Below, one piece after another: positions 1 to 8,530 of a DNA stretch of 20,554 nucleotides (positions within the stretch are counted from its first letter, which is position 1; each line of letters begins with the position of its first letter). The translations under genes were made by a program, and so were the position numbers. The notes beneath the pieces were generated by a model, which saw only the letters and a program-made list of their open reading frames with translations, searched no databases and was not told the DNA's origin. Origin of the DNA: an uncultured Acetatifactor sp. (GTDB lineage Bacteria > Bacillota > Clostridia > Lachnospirales > Lachnospiraceae); assembly GCA_910587555.1 (NCBI GenBank), contig CAJULV010000045.1, positions 207 to 20,760 of the forward strand. Direction: 5' to 3'.

Positions 1-70
1 ACAGAAATACTTCCGCCGGAAAAGGCACAGCGGAGGGCGAATGCGGAACTTATAATAGGAGGACTTACCG

Positions 71-2212
71 ATGCCTTCACAATTTTTCGGATTAAATATC
101 GCATATACGGGCCTGCTTGCCAGCAATGCGGCCCTGAATACCACCAACAACAATATAGCCAATGTACAGACGGAAGGCTACAGCCGCCAGCAGGTGAGCC
201 AGCAGGCCGCGAATGCCATCCGGGTATTCCAGACCTACGGCTGTGCAGGCGCGGGTGTGGAGACGCTGACCATTGAGCGGGTACGCAACGAATTCTATGA
301 TTCCAGATACTGGGTCAATAATACAAAGGTGGGAGAGTACGGCCAGAAGCAGTACTATATGGAGCAGCTGGAAAGCTATTTTGATGACAACGGGCAGAAC
401 GCCGGCTTCAAGACGGTGTTTGACCAGCTGATGGTGTCCGGCCTTCAGGCATGGAAGGACAATCCGGATGACCTGTCCACGAAGGAGCAGTTTATCGGAT
501 ATGCAGGTGCGCTGGCGGAATACTTCAACGGCGCCGTGGGAAATCTCCAGAAGCTGCAGAAGGACGTGAACCAGGAAATCAAGGCGAAAATCGACGAGAT
601 TAATTCCCTTGCGGACGAGATTGCCACCTTGAATAAGCAGATCAATACCATCGAGCTTAACGGCAATATGAAAGCCAACGAGCTTCGGGACAGAAGGACG
701 CTTCTCCTGGACCAGCTCTCACAGATTGTAGATGTGGAGACCAAAGAAACTTCCGTCCGTGACGTGAATAATCTGAATCAGGATACGGGGGCAACCCGTT
801 TTATCGTGAAGATTGCCGGCGGGCAGACGCTGGTTGACGGCAATGACCATTTCGAACTGGAATGCATAGCGAGGACGGCCAACGAGAAGGTGAACCAGAC
901 GGACATTGACGGACTGTATGATGTCAGGTGGAAGAACGGATCCAGCTTCAATCTGCATAATGCAGCTATGGGCGGTTCGCTGAAGGGCCTGGTGGAGATG
1001 CGGGACGGCAATAACAGCGAGTACTTTACCGGACAGATCAAAGAGATCGGGATGACAACGGACGAAAATAATGTAAACCACGATACGGTTACGATTGAAG
1101 TGGGACGGCATTATCTGACGAATTTGAACAAATGTAACCTGTCCGAGACAGGGGGCGTTATTTCACTGGGAAACAGGGAATACTATTATGACTCCTGGAG
1201 TTACAATGTCAGCTATGACGCCAACGGAGAGGCGGTTTATTCCTATACCTTTACCCTGTCGGCATCCAAGCAGGACGGCGGGCTGAATGACCAGAGACTG
1301 ACAAACGACAGAGTGGGCAAAGAGGCAACCATCGGCAATAATATTTCCTATCAGGGTGTACCCTACTATATGATGCAGATCAATGAGTGGGTCAGAACCT
1401 TTTCCCAGAAGTTCAATGATATTCTGCGGAGCGGGTATTCGGGTGATAAGCCCGGCATCGATCTCTTTACGGCAGATATGACTACAGAGGACAAACAATA
1501 TGCCTTTGAGGACTATGCAAACGAGACGGAGGAGGCGTATCTGGCCAGGGTGGATGAGATGCTCAAAGCGGAAGGCATAGACCCGGCGGATACGGCCAAG
1601 GTACAGGAAGTATGCCAGAGGGCCTTAAGCGATTATCGGTATGACAAGGAATCCAAGGCTGCATATGACAACAGGGTGGCAAAGCTGAAGAAGGCGAGCG
1701 ACAAATACGGGCTGAACATGACAGATCCCGAGATAGAAAAAGCAGCCCAGCTGACGGTAACTGTCGGAAAGAATGTGACGGGCAAGGACAATTATTACCT
1801 GATGACAGGTAAGAACGTCAATGTATCTTCCACCCTGGTGAATGACCCTGACCGCCTGGCCAATAAGAGGAAAGAGACTGACGGCGTAGAGCAGAATGAC
1901 CTGCTTCAGGATTTGGGCAATTTGGCTACCGATAAGGGTAAGATGAGTTTCCGCGGCTGTTCTGCGGCAGAGTTTCTGCAGTGCGTCCTGGGCGACGTGG
2001 CGCTGAACACCAAGCGGGCGGAGACATTTTATAAGAGTTACCAGGATATCGCCTACTCTATCGAGACACAGAGAATTTCCATCTCCGGTGTGGACGAGGA
2101 CGAGGAAGCCGTGAATCTGGTGAGATATCAGAACGGATATAATCTGGCGTCGAAGATGATTCAGACATTGACCGAGATTTATGACAGGCTGATCCTGCAG
2201 ACCGGCGTATAA
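71..2212 (+). CDS. flgK: Flagellar hook-associated protein 1 FlgK
   Basis: FlgK is exported through the flagellar type III apparatus and forms the first junction ring between hook and filament. The N-terminus (FFGLNIAYTGLLASNAALNT, then NNNIANVQTEGYSRQ) is the classic helical D0 segment of hook/rod proteins. The C-terminus (SGVDEDEEAVNLVRYQNGY, then IQTLTEIYDRLILQTGV) is the matching FlgK tail. At 713 residues it is clearly longer than typical FlgK (about 500-550); the extra length lies in the central surface-exposed part, including a Lys/Glu/Asp-rich stretch around residues 470-570. An AGGAGG ribosome binding site at 57-62 sits 8 bases before the ATG. It precedes flgL by 133 bases and is probably co-transcribed with it. 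No promoter is convincing in the 70 bases before it, so the operon probably starts upstream of the window. Confidence 0.96.
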   Translation: MPSQFFGLNIAYTGLLASNAALNTTNNNIANVQTEGYSRQQVSQQAANAIRVFQTYGCAGAGVETLTIERVRNEFYDSRYWVNNTKVGEYGQKQYYMEQLESYFDDNGQNAGFKTVFDQLMVSGLQAWKDNPDDLSTKEQFIGYAGALAEYFNGAVGNLQKLQKDVNQEIKAKIDEINSLADEIATLNKQINTIELNGNMKANELRDRRTLLLDQLSQIVDVETKETSVRDVNNLNQDTGATRFIVKIAGGQTLVDGNDHFELECIARTANEKVNQTDIDGLYDVRWKNGSSFNLHNAAMGGSLKGLVEMRDGNNSEYFTGQIKEIGMTTDENNVNHDTVTIEVGRHYLTNLNKCNLSETGGVISLGNREYYYDSWSYNVSYDANGEAVYSYTFTLSASKQDGGLNDQRLTNDRVGKEATIGNNISYQGVPYYMMQINEWVRTFSQKFNDILRSGYSGDKPGIDLFTADMTTEDKQYAFEDYANETEEAYLARVDEMLKAEGIDPADTAKVQEVCQRALSDYRYDKESKAAYDNRVAKLKKASDKYGLNMTDPEIEKAAQLTVTVGKNVTGKDNYYLMTGKNVNVSSTLVNDPDRLANKRKETDGVEQNDLLQDLGNLATDKGKMSFRGCSAAEFLQCVLGDVALNTKRAETFYKSYQDIAYSIETQRISISGVDEDEEAVNLVRYQNGYNLASKMIQTLTEIYDRLILQTGV

Positions 2213-2284
2213 GGATGACTGTGCCGGTCAACAGTATTGATACCGAAAGCGCTGTCTGAAAACCGATAAGGGAATTCCGATCAG

Positions 2285-2318
2285 GCCTGCCGGGTGGAGA
2301 CATCTGCCCGCGGCAGGC
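2285..2318 (+). other. Strong hairpin between flgK and flgL
   Basis: A perfect 8-bp stem (GCCTGCCG at 2285-2292 with CGGCAGGC at 2311-2318) encloses an 18-base loop containing GGTGGAGAC. No T-tract follows, so it is not a simple terminator. It ends about 13 bases before the flgL ribosome binding site (AGAGGAG), where it could affect mRNA processing, stability or translation of flgL. The GGA in the loop could bind CsrA, but that is inference. Confidence 0.5.
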
Positions 2319-2345
2319 GGCGGTGAATAGAAGAGGAGTTTTGGA

Positions 2346-4331
2346 ATGAGAATAACAAACAGAATTATGCAGCGTAATAATCTGTCCAACATCAATACCA
2401 ATAAGATGTACCAGGACAGGCTGAGTACGCAGATGTCAAGCCAGAAGAAAATCAACCGTCCTTCCGATGACCCGGTGGTGGCGATCAGGGCGCTGCGCCT
2501 GAGAAGCAATGTGACGGAAATTACCCAGTACTACAGCAAGAATATTCCCGATGCGGAGAGCTGGCTGAAGGTGACGGAGGATGCCATATCCAACCTGGCC
2601 CAGATTATGACGACAATGATTGCCAGATGCGAGAAGGGCGTCAACAGTGAATTTACCACGGAGCAGAGAAAGATTATTCTGGAGGAGATGCAGAATCTGG
2701 GCAAGGAAGTCTATTCCACGGGAGATGCGGATTATGCCGGAAGATATGTGTTTACAGGATACCGTACGGATACGTCACTGAGTTTTCTGGAGGCAAAGGA
2801 ACAGAATTACACCATTACCGAGCAGCTGGATAAGAATGCGATTGATTCCATGAGCAAGGTGGAGACGGACCGGCTGCTTGATATCAATTCCACCAATTAT
2901 AAAGATATCATCGTGACAGAGGACGATATCTCGGCGGCAGATGTACACCGGATACAGCTGGCTTATAATAACTGTTCCAATTATAAAGACTATGATGATA
3001 TCAAGTCGCAGCTGAATGAATTGAAAGAGTCGCTGGAACAATATAAGGTGTTTTTCAAGGCGGCAGGATTTGATCTGGATACTCTGGATTTTAATAATTT
3101 GAGCCAGGAGAATCTGGATCAGATTAATCAGGCCGTGGCGGATCTTAGGGTAAAGGTGGAAGATGCTAATAGCGGAACTGTTACGCCCAACCCAGGCGGC
3201 GGTTCCGGCAGCGGCAGCAGTTCTGGCAGTGGTGGATCGATAGACGTAGATATATCTGTCATACAGCCGAACTGGAAGGAGATTGATGAGGACACATTGC
3301 AGGAGCTGGAACAATGGACTACGGAGTGGAGCAATATTCAGGGGAATGTGGCGGACATTGCCTCGCCCGTTATTGAGTTCACCGGTCCCGACGGCAAAAC
3401 CAATGTGTGGAAGGGATTTGGGGGAGCGGCAACGGGTACCGTGACGGAGACGGATGAGTCCGTGACGGAAGAAGGCGTGATTACCCTGATGCATTCCTAC
3501 GAGAAGAATCCCAACCCTTATGCTTACGCAGATGCGAACCCGGATGCTATCGTATATATTCCCGAGACCGGAGAACTGCTGTTTGGAAGCAACCGCTATG
3601 AAAAGCTGATGGCTACGAAGGACAGCGAGGCTACATCTGATGTGGATGAAGGGGAAATCCGTGTTACCTATGATAAGGGCAGCTGGAAAAAAGGCGACCT
3701 GCGCCCCGAGCATTATTTCTACTGCAAGGCCGACAAGGAGGACGGGAGCGGAGACCGCATCACATACAATGACAGTTACCTGGAGCATGGTGCGGAACGC
3801 CAGGTGATTGAGTATGACGTGGGATTTAACCAGACGATTCGGATCAACTCCACCGCGGACGAATGCTTTAAGCACGGCGTGGGCAGGGAAGTGGATGATC
3901 TGTTAAACGCCATGCAGGATGTGCTTGACCTGGAGGGTGTCCAGGAGGATATCAAGGGAATTATGAAGAAGGTGACGGACAAGGATGAACTGGCAACGCT
4001 CCAGAACCAGCTGGATGCCGTGGAGAAGGCCCTGACCCTTGCCAAGAAGAAGGAGCAGGATCTCTTCCAGAGAGGCATCACCTCTTTCCAGGGATATCTG
4101 GACGACGCGTCCCTCTGCGTTACCAACTGCGGTTCCAGAAGAAGCAAGCTGGAACTCATCCAGAATCGTACACAGAACCAGAAGACTACCTACGAAACGC
4201 TGAAGAGCGAGAATGAGGATATCGATATTACGGAGGTGGCAATCCAGCTCAATGCAGCGGAACTGACCTACGACGCGGCTTTGATGGCAGCGGGCAAAGT
4301 GATGCAGACCACATTACTGAACTTTATTTAA
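2346..4331 (+). CDS. flgL: Flagellar hook-associated protein 3 FlgL
   Basis: FlgL forms the second junction layer between FlgK and the flagellin filament. The N-terminus begins MRITNRIMQRNNLSNINTN, followed by the conserved KKINRPSDDPVVAIRALRLR block. The C-terminus (ENEDIDITEVAIQLNAAEL, then YDAALMAAGKVMQTTLLNFI) is the flagellin-like D0/D1 coiled-coil pair. It has 661 residues, about twice Bacillus FlgL (about 300). The excess is a central insertion that starts with a Gly/Ser linker of 15 residues at 284-298, followed by an acidic, Trp-containing region (about 299-500) that I cannot assign to a family and which probably projects from the junction. AGAGGAG upstream supports the ATG at 2346. 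A terminator follows directly. Confidence 0.95.
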   Translation: MRITNRIMQRNNLSNINTNKMYQDRLSTQMSSQKKINRPSDDPVVAIRALRLRSNVTEITQYYSKNIPDAESWLKVTEDAISNLAQIMTTMIARCEKGVNSEFTTEQRKIILEEMQNLGKEVYSTGDADYAGRYVFTGYRTDTSLSFLEAKEQNYTITEQLDKNAIDSMSKVETDRLLDINSTNYKDIIVTEDDISAADVHRIQLAYNNCSNYKDYDDIKSQLNELKESLEQYKVFFKAAGFDLDTLDFNNLSQENLDQINQAVADLRVKVEDANSGTVTPNPGGGSGSGSSSGSGGSIDVDISVIQPNWKEIDEDTLQELEQWTTEWSNIQGNVADIASPVIEFTGPDGKTNVWKGFGGAATGTVTETDESVTEEGVITLMHSYEKNPNPYAYADANPDAIVYIPETGELLFGSNRYEKLMATKDSEATSDVDEGEIRVTYDKGSWKKGDLRPEHYFYCKADKEDGSGDRITYNDSYLEHGAERQVIEYDVGFNQTIRINSTADECFKHGVGREVDDLLNAMQDVLDLEGVQEDIKGIMKKVTDKDELATLQNQLDAVEKALTLAKKKEQDLFQRGITSFQGYLDDASLCVTNCGSRRSKLELIQNRTQNQKTTYETLKSENEDIDITEVAIQLNAAELTYDAALMAAGKVMQTTLLNFI

Positions 4332-4356
4332 CGACGGCAATTACTGAACGTTGCGT

Positions 4357-4402
4357 TCTCCCGTCTGTCTCATGAAAACGGGCAGACGGGAGATGCTTTT
4401 TT
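4357..4402 (+). terminator. Rho-independent terminator after flgL
   Basis: An 11-bp perfect stem (TCTCCCGTCTG at 4357-4367 with CAGACGGGAGA at 4383-4393), extendable inward by a C-G pair flanked by G-T wobbles, is followed by TGC and six T. It lies 25 bases after the flgL stop, so flgK-flgL probably forms a transcription unit ending here, with read-through or a separate promoter for fliW-csrA. Confidence 0.85.
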
Positions 4403-4523
4403 GCGGAAGCGGCAGAGGAGCTGCTGAGATATCCGGCAAAAGGAAACCGAAAAGTCCCAAAAAGTGAAAAGCCCTGGCGGTGGAGCCGGTAAAGGCACAA
4501 GGCGACACAGATAAGGAGAAAAT

Positions 4524-4982
4524 ATGAAAGTCAATACAAAAATTTTCGGAGAAATTGAGATTTCTGAGGATAAGGTGATAACCTTTCAGGACGGTATTAT
4601 CGGGTTTCCCGATTTGAAGCGGTTTGCACTGCTCCATGACGAGGAGAGGGGAGACAAGGCCGGAATCCGGTTTCTGCAGTCCCTGGAGGAGCCGGGCTTT
4701 GCAATGCCGGTGATGAATCCGCTGGATGTGAAACCTGACTACGACCCTGTAGTAGATGATGAACTGCTGGCAGCCGCCGGCAGGGTTACGCCGGATAATC
4801 TTCTGGTGCTGGTGACGGTGTCCATTCCAGGGGATTTGACCAGGATGAGCGTTAATCTGCAGGGACCCTTCATCATCAATATCGAAGAGAACAAAGGCTG
4901 CCAGCTGATACTGGAGAACGGCGGCTATCCTGTCAAGTTTCCTGTCTATGACCTTCTTCAGGCGAGAAAGGAGGGTGCATAG
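4524..4982 (+). CDS. fliW: Flagellar assembly factor FliW
   Basis: FliW is a small cytoplasmic beta-barrel protein that binds flagellin or CsrA. In Bacillus, free FliW sequesters CsrA and so relieves repression of flagellin translation. The sequence (152 residues) shows the family's N-terminal FGEIEISEDKVITFQDGIIG, then GFPDLKRFALL, and a later SVNLQGPFIINIEENKGCQL block close to the family consensus. The length is normal. The ribosome binding site is AAGGAG just before ATG 4524. Its stop codon is one base before the csrA start, and the csrA ribosome binding site lies within the last fliW codons, so the two are translationally linked. No clear sigma-A or sigma-28 promoter is visible between the flgL terminator and fliW. 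Confidence 0.95.
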   Translation: MKVNTKIFGEIEISEDKVITFQDGIIGFPDLKRFALLHDEERGDKAGIRFLQSLEEPGFAMPVMNPLDVKPDYDPVVDDELLAAAGRVTPDNLLVLVTVSIPGDLTRMSVNLQGPFIINIEENKGCQLILENGGYPVKFPVYDLLQARKEGA

Positions 4983-4983
4983 C

Positions 4984-5202
4984 ATGTTGGCATTATCAAG
5001 GAAAAAGAATGAGGCAATCATCATCAGCAACAATGTGGAAGTCACCATACTTGAGGTAAAGGGGGACCAGGTCAAGGTCGGTATCACCGCCCCCAAGGAA
5101 GTGCCCATATACCGTAAGGAGGTGTACCTGCAGATTCAGGAGGCCAATAAAGAGTCCGTAAATACGGACGGAATGGAAGCGCTGCGGGAATTGCTGGGAT
5201 GA
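4984..5202 (+). CDS. csrA: Carbon storage regulator / translational repressor CsrA
   Basis: CsrA is a homodimeric RNA-binding protein that recognises GGA motifs in hairpin loops and blocks ribosome binding; in Firmicutes its main known target is flagellin mRNA. The 72 residues start MLALSRKKNEAIIISNNVEV and include VGITAPKEVPIYRKEVYLQI, covering the conserved N-terminal beta strand and the GITAP..V.I.R.E core. An open frame extends upstream to 4948, but the AAGGAGG at 4967-4973 points to the ATG at 4984, which gives the normal family N-terminus. It is coupled to fliW. Likely targets in this window are the flagellin leaders, particularly the hairpin at 11143-11158. Confidence 0.97.
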   Translation: MLALSRKKNEAIIISNNVEVTILEVKGDQVKVGITAPKEVPIYRKEVYLQIQEANKESVNTDGMEALRELLG

Positions 5203-5292
5203 GCGGCAATGTGCAGGCAGCCGTATTCGGAAGGGCGGCGCGCTCCGGCATGAACGGCAGCCGTAATGTAATCAAAAAATCGGGTTTTTCGG

Positions 5293-5319
5293 TTAATTTT
5301 TCCGGAAAAAATCCGATAA
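5293..5319 (+). promoter_or_regulatory. Candidate sigma-28 promoter for flaG-fliD-fliS
   Basis: TTAA at 5293-5296, a 15-base spacer and TCCGATAA at 5312-5319 approximate the sigma-28 consensus TAAA-N15-GCCGATAT. The spacer contains a perfect 14-bp palindrome (TTTTTCCGGAAAAA, 5297-5310). The same stretch can fold as an imperfect hairpin (5280-5289 with 5307-5316), so it could alternatively be the 3' end of the csrA transcript. The -10 lies about 79 bases before the flaG start. Confidence 0.45.
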
Positions 5320-5397
5320 AACATTTAGACGCAAAGGAATATCAGGAAGCAGGATGCTTATGATGTGCGGATTAAAAGATACAAGGAGGTGTATAAA

Positions 5398-5829
5398 GTG
5401 GCAATTGAACCGATTTCAAGTGTAATGACATTCCAGGCACAGGGAAATGTAGTACAGAAGCCACAGGCTCGTACGGAGACAGAGAAGCCGGAGAGCAGCA
5501 GCGTCAGCAGTACGGCTGCAGTCGAGTATGTAGACAGGACAACGGCGGTGGTGGAAAATTCACAGGAGAAGGGCCAGTCAGGCAGTGACCAGACCAAGGA
5601 TCAGCAGGCTTATCATGACAAGATCCGCAAGGCGGTGGAAGCGCTGAACAAGAAAATGGCCAATTCCGAAGCGGTATTCGGCATCCATGAGGATACCAAC
5701 CGTGTCACGATCAAGATTGTGGATAAGAACACCAAGGAGATCATCAAGGAACTGCCCCCCGAGAAGACCCTGGATATGATAGCCAAGGTTTGGGAGATGG
5801 CGGGAATCCTGATTGATGAGAGAAGATAG
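5398..5829 (+). CDS. flaG: FlaG family flagellar protein
   Basis: FlaG proteins are small and often encoded just before fliD; in several bacteria they affect filament length. The C-terminal domain fits the family: VFGIHEDTNRVTIKIVDKNT, then KEIIKELPPEK and a final helix ending in AGILIDERR. The first 70 residues are Ser/Thr/Gln-rich and probably disordered. I chose the GTG at 5398 because a perfect AAGGAGG (5383-5389) lies 8 bases upstream and MAIEPISSVMTFQ is a reasonable N-terminus. The upstream ATG at 5365 would add 11 basic residues that include the Shine-Dalgarno site itself. The product is 143 residues. Confidence 0.88.
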   Translation: MAIEPISSVMTFQAQGNVVQKPQARTETEKPESSSVSSTAAVEYVDRTTAVVENSQEKGQSGSDQTKDQQAYHDKIRKAVEALNKKMANSEAVFGIHEDTNRVTIKIVDKNTKEIIKELPPEKTLDMIAKVWEMAGILIDERR

Positions 5830-5931
5830 CGGGGAGTTTGGCAGGAGACAGAGAACTGGCAGCGGATCAGCAGGCAGGCTGTCTGTGGGCGGTTTTATCC
5901 GAGGACGGCTCCCGGAAAGGATGGATTGGAT

Positions 5932-7992
5932 ATGGCCATGAGATTGAGCGGCTTGATGTCCGGCATGGATACGGAGAGCATCGTAGCCCAGCTGGTGGAA
6001 GCCAAGAAGGTAAAAGTTACAAAAGCGGTAAAAGCACAGAAGACATTGAAGTATAAGCAGGACGCATGGAAAGCCCTGAATACCAAGATTGTGAGCCTGT
6101 ATGACAAGGCCCTTGGGAATATGCGTTTTGAGAGTGCCTTCAGAAAGAAGATTACGAAGGTGTCCAACAGCAGCGTCGTGTCGGTTATCACCGGCGAGAA
6201 AGCCATGAACAGCGTGCAGAGCCTGCAGGTGAAAAATCTGGCGACCACGGGATTTCTGACCGGCGGAAAGCTTCCCAAGACGGTGAAGGATGTGGATAAG
6301 GACGGTAAGGAGATTGATGTTGCCTTATCGGGCAAAACCACGCTGGGCCAGCTTGGACTGAAACTGGGGGATGGCGGCACAGGAAGCTTTACGGTTTCTG
6401 CGGACGGTAAGAGTACAAATGTTACGGTGAGTGAAAGTACCACAATCGACAGCTTTATCAGTACGCTGCAGGAGATTGGACTGAACGCAAACCTGGACGC
6501 GGGGAACGGAAGAATTTTTATTTCATCCAAAGCATCCGGAAAAGACAATGATTTCAGTATTTCTGCAAATAATGCTTCGGGTTTTGCGGCGCTGGAGGCG
6601 ATGGGACTTGGCTACGGCTACGATGCGGCGGAACTGAAGGCCAAATATGAGGCAGAGGCCCAAATAGATGCGAATGCCGAAATCAGCAAGCGGAGCGCCG
6701 ACAAGCTGAAAGAACTGACCGATTCCAGAAATGCTCTGACAACCACGCGAAGGCAGCTGCTGGATCTGACAATAAATTTAAACGGCAAGCTTGTGAACAG
6801 CGGCATCACTTTAGATGAGAACTTCGATTATGACAAGCTGACCGACGAGCAGAAGGCACAGTTAAATACCGCCATTAAAGAAGTGGTGGAAGAAAAGAAA
6901 GACACCGATCCCGATACTGCCAAGGCGCTGAGTACATGGGTTTCCGACTGGAAGAAGAACGCCAATGCGCTGAAGAAGGTGGAAGGGCAGCTGGATTTGA
7001 GCGACACGGCCAATATAAAGCTCAGCGAGGCTGCTCAAAAAGAGGTCGAAACCCAGGTGAAGAATGAAATTGCCGGTGCGGAGGAGGCGTTACGCTGGCT
7101 GGAAAAGCATGACAAAATGACGGATGCTGAAAAGGCAGAGTTCGCCACCAGAAAAGCAGCCGGAGAAGACGCGCTGATCACCTTAAACGGTGTGGCATAT
7201 ACATCCGACAAGAACAGCTTTGAGATCAACGGCCTGTCTCTGACCGTAAGCGCAAAAACCGCGGAAGGGGAAACCGTCACCATCACCACCGAAGACGATG
7301 TAAGCGGTGTTTACGATATGATTAAGGGCTTCCTGAAGGACTACAACGCCCTGATCAACGAGATGGATAAGCTGTACAACGCGGATTCCGCCAAGGGATA
7401 TGAGCCGCTGACCGACGAGGAGAAGGACGCCATGTCCGACTCCCAGATAGAGGAGTGGGAGACCAAGATTAAGGATGCCATACTCCGGAAAGACAGTTCC
7501 CTGAGTACCATTTCCAGCGCCATGAAGACAATTATGCTGGAAGGTGTAGAGGTAAACGGGAAGAAGATGTATCTGTCCAACTTCGGCATCAATACCCTGA
7601 ATTATTTCAGTGCGCCGGAGAATGAGAGGAACGCGTACCATATTGACGGCGACAGCGACGACGCCGCTACCTCAGGCGAGCCAGACAAGCTGAAGACAAT
7701 GATTGCCAATGACCCGGATACGGTAATTTCCTTCTTCACAAAGCTTGCCAGCAATCTCCGCGAGAAGATGTTTGACGTGATGAAGGGTACGGAGAACAGT
7801 TCCGTACTGACTGCATACGACGACAAGAAGATGCAGGTCGATTACGACGATTATACTGTTAAAATCAAAGAATTGGAAAAGAAGCTTGCAGATTACGAAG
7901 ATAAGTGGTATGCTAAATTTGCGGCAATGGAAACTGCCATGGCGAAAATGCAGAACAATGCCAGCGCGGTAACTTCGCTGTTGGGCGGCTGA
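5932..7992 (+). CDS. fliD: Flagellar hook-associated protein 2 / filament cap FliD
   Basis: FliD forms the cap at the growing filament tip and assists folding of exported flagellin. The N-terminus (MAMRLSGLMSGMDTESIVAQ) is the standard FliD_N start, followed by repeated Lys-rich helices. The C-terminus (VKIKELEKKLADYEDKWYAK, then FAAMETAMAKMQNNASAVTS) is the FliD_C coiled-coil end. It has 686 residues, longer than Bacillus FliD (about 500). The expansion includes an Ala/Glu/Lys/Asp-rich helical region at about residues 230-400. ATG 5932 was chosen over TTG 5926 and ATG 5938 because GGAAAGGA lies at a usable distance and the resulting N-terminus matches the family. It follows flaG by about 100 bases with no terminator, so it is likely in the same operon. 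Confidence 0.95.
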   Translation: MAMRLSGLMSGMDTESIVAQLVEAKKVKVTKAVKAQKTLKYKQDAWKALNTKIVSLYDKALGNMRFESAFRKKITKVSNSSVVSVITGEKAMNSVQSLQVKNLATTGFLTGGKLPKTVKDVDKDGKEIDVALSGKTTLGQLGLKLGDGGTGSFTVSADGKSTNVTVSESTTIDSFISTLQEIGLNANLDAGNGRIFISSKASGKDNDFSISANNASGFAALEAMGLGYGYDAAELKAKYEAEAQIDANAEISKRSADKLKELTDSRNALTTTRRQLLDLTINLNGKLVNSGITLDENFDYDKLTDEQKAQLNTAIKEVVEEKKDTDPDTAKALSTWVSDWKKNANALKKVEGQLDLSDTANIKLSEAAQKEVETQVKNEIAGAEEALRWLEKHDKMTDAEKAEFATRKAAGEDALITLNGVAYTSDKNSFEINGLSLTVSAKTAEGETVTITTEDDVSGVYDMIKGFLKDYNALINEMDKLYNADSAKGYEPLTDEEKDAMSDSQIEEWETKIKDAILRKDSSLSTISSAMKTIMLEGVEVNGKKMYLSNFGINTLNYFSAPENERNAYHIDGDSDDAATSGEPDKLKTMIANDPDTVISFFTKLASNLREKMFDVMKGTENSSVLTAYDDKKMQVDYDDYTVKIKELEKKLADYEDKWYAKFAAMETAMAKMQNNASAVTSLLGG

Positions 7993-8151
7993 TAGCGGCG
8001 GCGACTCTGTTGCAGGGTAAATTTAACTGCCTGCACAGCCTGTTTCCGTCGGGAGAGCGATTTGCTGCCCGGAGGGAAGAGGCCTGCAGGCGGAAGCCGG
8101 CAGAAACGCTGTTGTCCGTTATGGCAGAAATGATGAAAGGTAAGGTGTGGT

Positions 8152-8526
8152 ATGGCGTTACCCAATGCATATGGACAGTACAATAACGGTAAGATTCTGA
8201 CAGCTTCCCCGGCGGAGCTGACGCTGATGCTCTATGAGGGCGCTATTAAATTCTGCAATATTGCCATCGTGGCGGTAGAGAGCAAGGATGTGGAAAAGGC
8301 ACATATTCATATCCAGAAGACGGAGCGTATCATCGATTACCTCCGTCAGACGCTGGATATGAAGTATCCGGTGGCAGAGCATTTCGAGCGGGTTTATACT
8401 TATATGGGCCAGAGGCTGATTGAAGCGAACATAAAGAAGGACAAAGAGATTCTGGAGGAAGTAAACGGTCATCTGCGCTCCATGCGCGATACCTGGAAGG
8501 AAGTCATGAAGAGAGGCAGGGATTAA
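8152..8526 (+). CDS. fliS: Flagellin export chaperone FliS
   Basis: FliS binds the C-terminal disordered region of flagellin in the cytoplasm, preventing early polymerisation and delivering it to the export gate; in Bacillus it also joins the FliW/CsrA/flagellin balance. Seen: NAYGQYNNGKILTASPAELT followed by LMLYEGAIKFCNIA, the canonical FliS N-terminal tyrosine-containing motif and first helix, then an all-helical body with no insertions. The length of 124 residues is typical. The ribosome binding site is modest (AAAGGTAAGG). The stop is four bases from the next start, indicating tight coupling. Confidence 0.96.
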   Translation: MALPNAYGQYNNGKILTASPAELTLMLYEGAIKFCNIAIVAVESKDVEKAHIHIQKTERIIDYLRQTLDMKYPVAEHFERVYTYMGQRLIEANIKKDKEILEEVNGHLRSMRDTWKEVMKRGRD

Positions 8527-8530
8527 GGGC

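Noticed and set aside
2..55. Possible 3' end of an upstream gene (frame ending in TAA at 53-55)
   Set aside because: flgN would be expected before flgK, but the 17 visible residues are Arg-rich and do not show a recognisable FlgN end; another frame stays open into flgK, so I cannot tell.
51..56. TATAAT just before flgK
   Set aside because: It abuts the ribosome binding site, so any transcript would lack it, and there is no -35 box 17 bases upstream.
2775..3875. Long antisense open frame (366 codons) opposite flgL
   Set aside because: It lies wholly opposite a clear flgL, has no ribosome binding site or recognisable motif, and its composition is that of a reverse-frame shadow.
5365..5397. 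Upstream ATG start for flaG
   Set aside because: The added residues would include the perfect AAGGAGG itself; GTG 5398 has ideal spacing.
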